The translations under genes and the position numbers were made by a program. Of a stretch of 64,000 bases of DNA, positions 8,877-15,879 are shown in pieces. Source of the DNA: Thiorhodovibrio frisius. GTDB lineage: Bacteria; Pseudomonadota; Gammaproteobacteria; Chromatiales; Chromatiaceae. Position 1 is the stretch's first letter; the number at the start of each line of letters is the position of its first letter. The stretch spans positions 5,202,501 through 5,266,500 of the forward strand of contig NZ_CP121471.1 in the NCBI RefSeq assembly GCF_033954835.1, given 5' to 3'. The notes beneath the pieces are model-generated. The model was not told where the DNA came from. It ran no database searches and saw nothing but the letters and a program-made list of their open reading frames with translations.

Positions 8877-9164
8877 ATGAGCGAAGCAACCTTTAGGTTC
8901 CGAGTCGATGACGTCCTTAAAGATCAATTCACGCGGGCAGCTAAATCTTGTGATCAGAACGGGGCACAGCTTCTTCGGGAATTCATGCGCGAGTTTGTGC
9001 GACAGCATCAAGAGACGTCCGAACATGAGGATTGGTTTCTCCGCCAGGTAAAAATCGGATTGGATTCAGCGAACGCCGGCAAATTGGTGCCTGCAGCTGA
9101 GGTGGAGGCGAAGTTTGCAGCTCGACGCGCTGCAACGCGCCGTCAACTTGATGCATCTGAATGA
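8877..9164 (+). CDS. RHH-type antitoxin (ParD/RelB-like)
   Basis: 95 residues. The N-terminus SEATFRFRVDDVLKDQFTRAAKSCDQNGAQ has the beta strand plus two helices of a ribbon-helix-helix DNA-binding domain, followed by a long charged helix that would wrap the partner toxin. Its stop overlaps by 4 bases the start of a ParE-like reading frame, so this is the antitoxin of a type II pair. The partner is truncated after 47 residues, so the antitoxin appears to be an orphan in this genome copy. Family naming (ParD versus RelB-like) is uncertain. Confidence 0.7.
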   Translation: MSEATFRFRVDDVLKDQFTRAAKSCDQNGAQLLREFMREFVRQHQETSEHEDWFLRQVKIGLDSANAGKLVPAAEVEAKFAARRAATRRQLDASE

Positions 9165-9304
9165 TGGAGTTGTTTTGGACGCCGCAGGCGATCAGAGACC
9201 GCGATGATATTTATGACTACATTGAGGCCGATAGCCCAGCCGCTGCTTTAGCCCTTGACGAGTTGTTCTCCAAGAAGCATGAGTACTCCCAGTCTTATGC
9301 ATAA
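9161..9304 (+). pseudogene. Truncated ParE/RelE-family toxin
   Basis: The frame starts with ATG overlapping the antitoxin stop and reads MMELFWTPQAIRDRDDIYDYI, the normal N-terminus of ParE toxins (W.P.A..D...I..YI). After ALDELF the homology ends and the frame stops at codon 48, so about half of the expected ~95 residues is missing. The sequence then runs directly into the start of the Uma2 gene at 9279, which suggests that arrival of that gene removed the toxin's 3' half. Confidence 0.7.
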
Positions 9305-10022
9305 GGGCGGGGTAAGCACGGCTGGTGACGCAAGTGGCTTAGCAGTCGCCGTGCATGATCCAACCGCCTGGCTTGAAAATGGCGACCACCTCACCCGCGA
9401 GGAATTTGAGCGCCGCTATCAAGCGATGCCCAGACAAAAAAAGGCTGAATTGGTCGAAGGGATTGTGTATACGGCATCGCCCTTACGCTACCGCCACCAT
9501 GCACGCCCACATAGCCAGATCATGACCTGGCTCGGCTACTACGCCGCCGCCCTGCCTGCGGTGGAAGTTGCCGATAATGCCACTCTGCGGCTTGATGCCA
9601 CTAACGAAGTGCAGCCAGATGCCCTGATGCGCATTGACGAACGCGCGGGTGGTCAATCACGGATGACCGAGGACGATTATCTTGCCGGCCCGCCGGAGCT
9701 GATCGTCGAGGTCGCCAGCAGCAGCGCCTCTTATGATCGGCACCAAAAAATGCGCGTCTACTGCCGCAACGGCGTTGCAGAGTATGTGCTATGGCAGGTC
9801 GAGGACCAGCGCCTTGACTGGTTTTTTCTGACAGATGGCCGATACCTATCCTTGGATGCTGACCAAAACGGCACCCTCAAAAGCCAAGTGTTTCCAGGTC
9901 TGTGGCTAAACGTTTCCTCACTTCTTGAGATGGAAATGCAAGATGTGCTAGCAACCGCGGCGACCGGCCTAAAAACCCCGGAACACAATGCCTTTAAGGA
10001 CCAACTCGCGGCTAGGCTCTAG
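9279..10022 (+). CDS. Uma2-family (DUF820) putative endonuclease
   Basis: 247 residues from the ATG at 9279. Characteristic features are LTREEFERRYQAMP, KAELVEGIVY, the HARPHSQIMTWLGYY helix, NEVQPDALMRID and the segment ELIVEVASSSASYDRHQKMRVYCRNGVAEYVLW, which contains the E-V-A-S and later K of the PD-(D/E)XK fold of Uma2/DUF820 proteins. These are widespread in cyanobacteria and purple sulfur bacteria and usually lack an assigned biological role. The start lies inside the truncated toxin frame, so the gene probably arrived by recombination at this site. Confidence 0.8.
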   Translation: MSTPSLMHKGGVSTAGDASGLAVAVHDPTAWLENGDHLTREEFERRYQAMPRQKKAELVEGIVYTASPLRYRHHARPHSQIMTWLGYYAAALPAVEVADNATLRLDATNEVQPDALMRIDERAGGQSRMTEDDYLAGPPELIVEVASSSASYDRHQKMRVYCRNGVAEYVLWQVEDQRLDWFFLTDGRYLSLDADQNGTLKSQVFPGLWLNVSSLLEMEMQDVLATAATGLKTPEHNAFKDQLAARL

Positions 10023-10139
10023 GCACCCGCCTGGGAGCGCCCCCGCCGAGCTGGACGCCTGGTTCGACGCCCACCAGCTGCCGACGAAAGCCGATTGAGC
10101 GATGATCTGATTCGCATGGGGCCAACAGAAATAAACTCT

Positions 10140-10454
10140 ATGCGCTTGAATGCCGAACAACGCCAGACGATTCACCGCTTGACCCGCGAGCAGCTTGGGG
10201 AGCGCGTGCGGGTGCAGCTCTTTGGATCACGCCTGAACGATGCCGCTTATGGCGGTGATGTGGATTTGCTCTTGCGTGCAGAAACGCCCGTTTCACTCGC
10301 TCAAAAGGCTGATCTGGGTTGGCAACTGGAGCTGGAACTAGGGCTGCCAGTGGATATTTTGGTGATTGATCAACAAGGGCCGCGCACCGCCTTCGAGCAG
10401 TTGGCGCTAGCGCGTGCGCGTGACATCCCGCCAGTTCAGGAGGATGTTAGATGA
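10140..10454 (+). CDS. MNT-type nucleotidyltransferase antitoxin
   Basis: 104 residues from the ATG at 10140; further in-frame starts lie upstream at 10116 and 10095 but are not family-like. The minimal nucleotidyltransferase signature GS-x9-D-x-D is seen as Gly29-Ser30 and Asp40/Asp42 in LFGSRLNDAAYGGDVDLLL. MNT proteins of this type AMPylate and so neutralise a HEPN ribonuclease partner. The HEPN gene follows with a 4-base overlap (ATGA) and its own strong ribosome-binding site, so the two form a type VII-like toxin-antitoxin pair. Confidence 0.82.
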   Translation: MRLNAEQRQTIHRLTREQLGERVRVQLFGSRLNDAAYGGDVDLLLRAETPVSLAQKADLGWQLELELGLPVDILVIDQQGPRTAFEQLALARARDIPPVQEDVR

Positions 10455-10975
10455 ACGCCGAGTCCGCGGAACACTTGTATCTGGCCGAACAACTCACCGC
10501 ACTTGAGCGCTGCGCCTACTTTGCGCTGCTGGTCGATGGTAAAGTCACTTGGCCTCTGACGGTAGCAGCCTTGCGCGAACATCGCCTGGATGGCGACTGG
10601 TTCGAGCCATTAGCCGCGTTGAATGAACTCTTTGCCAAACTGCAGGATGTGTTGGGTTCAGTCATGCGTCATACGGCGTTCATGCTGGCGGAACCCGCGC
10701 CGACATTTTTAAGTGTCCTGGTTTTTTTTGAGAAACACCGCGTGATTACCTCGGTGGCACAATGGCACAGAGTGCGAAAAATGCGTAACCAAGCGGCCCA
10801 CGACTATGATCTTCAGCCGGCTGTCACGGCCGCGCACTTCAACCAAATTCATGCGGAATTGCCGGAACTGGTACAGATTGCTGCGCGGTTAGTGTCTTTC
10901 TGCCAGCAATGGCTGGATTGCCGCCCGCTGGATGCTGAACTCCATGAGGTGTTGGAGCGCGCCTTAAGAGCATGA
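10451..10975 (+). CDS. HEPN-domain toxin of MNT/HEPN pair
   Basis: 174 residues, almost entirely helical. The HEPN ribonuclease motif Rx4H is present as Arg112-N-Q-A-A-His117 in RKMRNQAAHDYD. A perfect AGGAGG lies 8 bases before the ATG. HEPN proteins of this family cut RNA and are inactivated by the neighbouring nucleotidyltransferase through modification of a tyrosine near the active site; Tyr119 just after the motif is the obvious candidate. Both genes look intact. Confidence 0.82.
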   Translation: MNAESAEHLYLAEQLTALERCAYFALLVDGKVTWPLTVAALREHRLDGDWFEPLAALNELFAKLQDVLGSVMRHTAFMLAEPAPTFLSVLVFFEKHRVITSVAQWHRVRKMRNQAAHDYDLQPAVTAAHFNQIHAELPELVQIAARLVSFCQQWLDCRPLDAELHEVLERALRA

Positions 10976-11022
10976 TCAAGCAAGTAAAGAACGGGACGAC
11001 GCGCGAGCGGTGGCTGCGACCG

Positions 11023-12047
11023 CATTGGACATCTGCTCTATCGCGATCGTGGCGGCGGTGGACCCGAGCGCATCGTCAAAGCACCGGCTGCCGCGCTAGC
11101 GCCGCTGGATGATCTCCCCTGGCCGGAGCGGGACATGCTGCCGGCGGAGCATTATTTCGACCAGGCCGGTGGGCTCGGGCGGCCACAGCTGCAAATCATG
11201 ACCTCGCGCGGCTGCCCTTACGGCTGCATTTTTTGTGTGTGGCCGTAGATGGTTTACAGGGGCCATTCCTACCGCCGTCGCGATCCGAAAGGCGTGGTCG
11301 ATGGGGGCGAGGCCAATCTCGCCAAGGTTGCCTATCGCAGCTTCTATGTTGATGACGATACCTTCAATATCGATCGCCGCCATGTGCTTGCCTTCGCGCG
11401 GGAATTGCAAGCGCGCGGCATCACCGATCTGCCCTGGGGCGCCATGTGTCGAGCTGATCGCATGGATGAAGAGGTGCTGACGGAGCTGAAGGCCGCTGGG
11501 CTGCACACGGTTAAATATGGGGTGGAGTCGGCGGATCAGGCGGTTCTGGATGCCATCGACAAACGCATCCGCATCGAGGAGGTGATCGAGCAGGTCGAAC
11601 CGACCAAGGCGCTGGGGATTCGAGTGTATCTAACCTTCACCTTCGGCCACCCGAACGACACGGCCGCGAGCATCGAAAAGACCATCGCGCTCGCGACGCG
11701 CCTGCCGGCGGATAGCGTGCAGTTCTCCATCGCCACGCCCTTTCCCGGCACCAAGATGTATGACCATTTTGTGGCGAAGGGTTGGCTGCAAGCGGGAGAC
11801 TGGGAGCGCCTTGATGGCGCCGGCAGGGCGGTGGCGCGCACCGATACCCTGACGCAAGACCAGCTCGAAGCCTATGTGCGGCGCGGCTACCGCGACCGGC
11901 TGGTGGCGCGGGCGCGCGAGCGGATTCTGGACTCGGCCGCTTTCCGCGCCGCGCTGCGGGAGCGGATGACGCTGGCTTTTCCTGACGGATCACCGGTTTT
12001 GGTAGCGCAAAGCGCCCACCATGGACGGGACGATGCGACCCTTATGA
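11023..12047 (+). pseudogene. Broken copy of the radical SAM gene
   Basis: This matches the intact radical SAM gene from about position 1732 onward. The first ~170 codons are missing. A CAG codon right after the CxxxCxxC motif (GCPYGCIFCVWP) has become TAG at 11246-11248, and a 296-bp deletion near 12016 removes most of the C-terminal domain and shifts the frame. The remaining open frame (11249-12088) lacks the iron-sulfur cysteines, so no functional enzyme can be made. The intergenic sequence to the next gene is the same as in the parental pair. Confidence 0.92.
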
Positions 12048-12062
12048 GCGCCGGCCGAGATC

Positions 12063-13469
12063 ATGCCGTCCCTGATGCCCGGCTCTGAGGCGCCCGCGAA
12101 CGGCCGAATCTTAATGGTCGGCGAGCTGTCGATCCGCTTTGTGCGGGACAAATGGGTGGCGCCGCTGCGACAGTCCTATGACGCGGCTTTTGTGGATGTC
12201 GCGCCGCTGCGCAGCGCCTATTCCCGCGAGTTGACGGAGCAATATCTCTACCGGCTGATTCAGCAAGGCGGCTTCGCGCGGCTGTTCTTCTATTCCGAGG
12301 CGGTGCAGGCCGAGTTTAGCGACACCTTTTTCGAGCGGGCGCGCGGTGCCGGTCTGGAGGTGATCGCTTTTCACGCCGATGACGACCCCGAGGTCTGGTT
12401 TCAGCAGAACGCAGCCTACGATCATCGCTATGACCGCATCTACTCGCCCTCGCGCGCCGGGGTGGAGCGGCGTCTGGCGCTATCTCGCGCGGGAGGCTGC
12501 CGGGCACAGGTCGCGTATCTGCCCTGGGGTTACAACCCGGCGCTGTTTCATCCAGGCTCAGGTGCCGCCGCGCGGGCGGGAAAGCGCTATGACGTGGTGT
12601 TTGCCGGCGCCAACATGAGCCAGCGCAATAACCCGGAGCACTATGTGCGCGAGGGCTGGGACCGCCAGCAGACGCTGGTCGGGCTTGATGCCATTTGTCA
12701 GCGGCAAGGGATTGACTTTGCGCTCTTTGGCCATGGTTGGGATCACCACCCGACCCTGCACCGCCGGCATCGCGGATTTCCCGAACAGGATGAATTGGTA
12801 AGCATTTATCACCAGGCGCGAATCGTGGTCAGCACCGGTTTAAGCGCCGATGGGGAAGGGCGCCCGCAGACCAAGCTGCGGCATTTCGAGGTCGCCGGCT
12901 GCGGCACGTTCCAGCTCGTGAACGACAATCCGGAACTGCGCGCGCCCCCGCTGTGCAACCTGTTGGACCGTCCCCATCAGGCCGCCGCAGTGCTGCGCGC
13001 CTATCACAGCGGTGATTTGGACGCGCTGCACGCGCTGGACCCGCTGCCAACGGGCCGCTTGGTGAACGATGTCATCCTGACCACCAGTGCTGACGCCTCT
13101 TTTCTGACCGAAGCAGCCTATCTTCAGCCCCTGCGCGCGTTGCTGGCCCTGCTCGCGCGCACCGGCGAGACCTTGCTGATCTATGGCGCCCAGGGCGAGA
13201 TGGTGGATCAGATCAACCCAGTGTTGGCCGAGGCAACAGCTGTCCGGCTGCTTGGTTTTGCCGACCGTCGCTTGGCTGGCAAGACCCTGCGCCACTGGCC
13301 CATCGTCGGCCCGGAGGCCATCGAGCACCTGCAACCCGGCATCATCCAAATTGTCGCCGAAACCTCGGGGCCGGCCATCTATCGGGATCTTTCCGCGCAC
13401 CAAGGCCGCGCAACGCTCGTTCCCCTGTATGACCTAGCCGCGCCGGTGTGGAGCGTGCTGCTGGCCTGA
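12063..13469 (+). CDS. Internally deleted copy of the glycosyltransferase
   Basis: 468 residues. It aligns end to end with the 689-residue glycosyltransferase at 3069-5138 except for one in-frame deletion of exactly 663 bp (221 codons), joining ...NDNPELRA to PPLCNLLDRPHQ. The deletion removes the end of the donor-binding half, the whole Pro-rich linker and the start of the C-terminal module. The frame and the start context are intact, so a protein could be made, but the catalytic half is incomplete, so it is probably non-functional or only retains acceptor- or partner-binding. Listed as CDS because no stop interrupts it; pseudogene is the likely biological status. Confidence 0.7.
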   Translation: MPSLMPGSEAPANGRILMVGELSIRFVRDKWVAPLRQSYDAAFVDVAPLRSAYSRELTEQYLYRLIQQGGFARLFFYSEAVQAEFSDTFFERARGAGLEVIAFHADDDPEVWFQQNAAYDHRYDRIYSPSRAGVERRLALSRAGGCRAQVAYLPWGYNPALFHPGSGAAARAGKRYDVVFAGANMSQRNNPEHYVREGWDRQQTLVGLDAICQRQGIDFALFGHGWDHHPTLHRRHRGFPEQDELVSIYHQARIVVSTGLSADGEGRPQTKLRHFEVAGCGTFQLVNDNPELRAPPLCNLLDRPHQAAAVLRAYHSGDLDALHALDPLPTGRLVNDVILTTSADASFLTEAAYLQPLRALLALLARTGETLLIYGAQGEMVDQINPVLAEATAVRLLGFADRRLAGKTLRHWPIVGPEAIEHLQPGIIQIVAETSGPAIYRDLSAHQGRATLVPLYDLAAPVWSVLLA

Positions 13470-13526
13470 GCAGACGCGCGATCTGATGGGTGGATTCCAC
13501 ATTGCGGTCTGCCGCGCCTTAGTGCA

Positions 13527-13703
13527 ATCGCGCTCATAGAGTAGCCGCGTTAGACGCCATTTTGCGGCGTAACGCCCGGCCTGGTCTCCCCGCGTTTGCT
13601 GGGTGAGCAGGTGCGCCACGGTGACGAGCGCGAAGGGGTTGGTCTCCTCGAGCAGCGCCTCGAGCTGGTCACGATAGTCCATGATCTTGGCGACTCTGAA
13701 ATT
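13527..13703 (-). pseudogene. Remnant of an Rpn-like nuclease gene
   Basis: On the minus strand the frame reads FRVAKIMDYRDQLEALLEE, then NPFALVTVAHLLTQQTRGD and WRLTRLLYERD. This is the typical central stretch of Rpn/DUF4351-family proteins (a V.K..DY....LE...NPFA.V..AHL..Q.T..D pattern). Neither the N-terminal catalytic strands nor a C-terminus is recognisable, and it is unrelated in detail to the two intact Rpn-like genes here. It is a scrap of another family member. Confidence 0.6.
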
Positions 13704-13861
13704 GCCGCAAAAATATCTTGCCGCTCGCGCCCGGCTGGCTAGTCGATTAGACTTCCTGAATCCGACGAGTCCATGCAACCATGGGAACCCGGTCATGCCT
13801 TATCCGCACCTCGCCGAGTGAGGTTTTCTCCCTAGCTGTCCTCAGTATCAGGAGGATATTC

Positions 13862-14110
13862 ATGTCGCATCTTGTTCTGTCTCGTGTGGCCGCGAGTATC
13901 TCCGAACTCAAGCGCAACCCCATGGAAATTCTCGCGGCTGGTGAAGGTGAGCCGGTTGCCATCCTCAATCGGAACGAACCGGCTTTTTATTGCGTGCCAG
14001 CCGATGTTTTCGAGGCGCTGTTGGAAAAGCTTGAGGACCTGGAGCTTAACGCCACCGCTGATGCGCGAGCCAGCCAAAAAGAAATTGTGATCAGTCTGGA
14101 TGAGCTTTGA
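13862..14110 (+). CDS. Phd/YefM-family antitoxin
   Basis: 82 residues from the ATG at 13862, preceded by a strong AGGAGG ribosome-binding site. The sequence MSHLVLSRVAASISELKRNP, the GEPVAILNRNEPAFYCVPADVFE segment and the acidic C-terminal tail are typical of Phd/YefM antitoxins. The toxin gene starts 10 bases before its stop. The antitoxin reading frame is intact while the toxin is frameshifted. Confidence 0.88.
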   Translation: MSHLVLSRVAASISELKRNPMEILAAGEGEPVAILNRNEPAFYCVPADVFEALLEKLEDLELNATADARASQKEIVISLDEL

Positions 14111-14382
14111 GCTTCGCTTCAAGGAAGACGCGCTCAATGAGTGGCGACGCCTGGATGGTTCCATTCGTGGGCAGTTCAAGAAAAAGCTCGCCGAGCGTCT
14201 TGGGAATCCTTGTGTGCTATCGGCCAAGCTTTCTGGGCACCCAAGTCGCTACAAGATCAAACTGCGCAACGCTGGGTTCCGCCTGGTCTATGAGGGTTCG
14301 GAAATCTGAGCTTGTGGTTGTTGTCATTGCGATCGGTAAGCGTGCACGAAACGCGGTCTATAAGGCGGCGGACAAACGATAA
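14100..14382 (+). pseudogene. RelE-family toxin with +1 frameshift
   Basis: The frame from ATG 14100 reads as a standard RelE toxin (FELRFKEDALNEWRRLDGSI, QFKKKLAERLGNP, YKIKLRNAGFRLVYE) but stops after 69 codons. The missing C-terminus (SELVVVVIAIGKRARNAVYK) continues in the next frame to 14382. Removing one G from the GGG at about 14292-14294 restores a continuous protein ending in ELVVVVIAIGKR...ADKR. Either the toxin is inactivated in this strain or the G run was miscalled. Confidence 0.85.
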
Positions 14383-14617
14383 GCGTCAAGCCCCGCATAA
14401 TGCCACATCGCGCACCCGGCTTGGGCAGGCGTGACCTGCGTGGCCATCCTGCGGAATAACGGCAAGGTGTTGAAAAGCCGCCGCAAACAGTTTCATCTAA
14501 CGTTGCCGAGTCCGGTGTTTGACGCGATCGAAGAGGCTGTTCGGAGCCTCTATCTGCATGATGAACTGCGCTGGCCTCAGGGCATGGTCACGGCGGCGTT
14601 TCCAGGATTTCTCAAGG
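14383..14617. other. Intergenic stretch with no recognised gene
   Basis: A plus-strand frame (14431-14620) is open and reads LTLPSPVFDAIEEAVRSLYL, but it matches no family I recognise and has no clear start signal. It may be the left part of the same decayed gene whose right part is at 14618-14890. Confidence 0.35.
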
Positions 14618-14890
14618 CCGAATGGCGCGGGCCAGATCGGCCTGACCATGCTGACAGCCGCGCGCGAGCAAGGCCTGGCAATCATCGCCGTGGTGGACAG
14701 TAATCCGAAACTCCACGGGCTGCTATTACTCGACTACAGAATCATCAGCCTGGAAGAGACCATGCGCCTGGATTGCGATGGCTATCTGGTCGCCTCGGTT
14801 GCCTTTGCGCGGGCGATAGAAGAGACGATCAGGCGATGCTACGAAAATCTGCATCTCCGAGTTCCGACCGTTCTGGCGTTGGGCGGATGA
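14618..14890 (+). pseudogene. Remnant of a Rossmann-like sugar-biosynthesis domain
   Basis: The frame contains NGAGQIGLTMLTAAREQGLA followed by IIAVVDSNPKLHGLLLL and DGYLVASVAFARAIEETIRR. This is a GxGxxG dinucleotide-type fold with a D.NP...G strand-turn, as in the C-terminal domains of sugar-modifying methyltransferases and glycosyltransferases of surface-polysaccharide clusters. It starts in mid-domain without a start codon or ribosome-binding site. It resembles in design, not in detail, the C-terminal module of the glycosyltransferase at 3069-5138. Confidence 0.5.
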
Positions 14891-15060
14891 TGCGTTCTGC
14901 CGAGCGCGCTGGCGAACGAATAGGGCTGTCTGGATTCTCGGTTTGCTGCCCCGCGTTCAATGTCGCTTCGTTGCCGATCGGCCTCCGGTGCCTAACCCAT
15001 GGCTGGTAAGATAGGATTCGCACTGCACCATTTTCATGATTATCCAAGGAGACCACAACC

Positions 15061-15525
15061 ATGGCCCTTGCCCAAGAAGACCTCAACCTCATCAAGCAGC
15101 AAATTGGCGACTACGTCAAAGACAATCTCAGCGACTGGCTGGTTGAGCAAAGCCTTGGCAAGCCCCCGGTTGTCTATGAGATCGAATTGCGTGAGCGCAT
15201 GGTGCGCGTTGAAGAAGAGCTCAAAAACCAGCGCGAGTTGATGCGTGAAGGTTTCAACCAGATGGAGAAGCGCTTCGAGCAAGTTGAAAAACGCTTTGAG
15301 CAAGTTGACAAGCGCTTCGAGCAGATCGACAAGCGGTTAGAACAAATCGACCGGCGCTTTGAGCAAGTTGACAAGCGCTTCGAGCAAGTCGATAAGCGCT
15401 TTGAGAGTGTGCAGCAAGATATCCGCGGCCTACAGCAACGCATGGACAGTTTCATGCGATGGTCGTTCGGCATTACGATGGGGACCGGCGGCCTGGTCGT
15501 CGGCATCCTAAGGCTTTGGCCTTAA
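15061..15525 (+). CDS. Heptad-repeat coiled-coil protein with C-terminal membrane segment
   Basis: 154 residues, ATG preceded by AAGGAG. Residues ~45-135 are a long coiled coil built from nearly perfect seven-residue units (FEQVDKR, FEQIDKR, LEQIDRR), eight in a row, encoded by 21-bp DNA repeats. The last 20 residues (FGITMGTGGLVVGILRLW) form one hydrophobic segment, so the protein is likely tail-anchored in the membrane. Similar small coiled-coil proteins are frequent in Chromatiaceae and cyanobacteria and have no assigned role. The number of heptads probably varies between strains. Confidence 0.7.
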   Translation: MALAQEDLNLIKQQIGDYVKDNLSDWLVEQSLGKPPVVYEIELRERMVRVEEELKNQRELMREGFNQMEKRFEQVEKRFEQVDKRFEQIDKRLEQIDRRFEQVDKRFEQVDKRFESVQQDIRGLQQRMDSFMRWSFGITMGTGGLVVGILRLWP

Positions 15526-15879
15526 TCGCTGCCCACCAAATCGGCAACCAGAACACAATTGCGCGCAATTAGGCAAGTCGCCTGCATTTTTCGGTTGACT
15601 GCGTCCAGAATCGAGTGCTTGAAAGATGTCGTGTTCCCGCCCGGCGACCTAATCGTCGGCAGCCGGTATTCCAGGCGTCCGGACATCGAGAATGCGCTCA
15701 GACCGCTCGAGAAATTTGCCTGGGTCGACTTTAGGCGATGCGCGCGCGGGGTGGCTTGGTCCTGGGGAAACAGAACTTTAACCTTGTGATCAATGGCAGC
15801 GGCGATATACTTGAGACTTTACATGCATTGATCGCTGCTTAGGCTAGAGCGACAGACACACGAAAAGGCTTCTTTCCCC
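15526..15879. other. Intergenic stretch with possible gene scrap
   Basis: No complete gene was recognised. A short plus-strand frame from the ATG at 15738 to the TAG at 15840-15842 reads GGLVLGKQNFNLVINGSGD and ILETLHALIAA, which looks like a genuine protein C-terminus rather than random sequence, but I cannot name the family. The promoter of the GH13 gene must also lie here. Confidence 0.35.
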
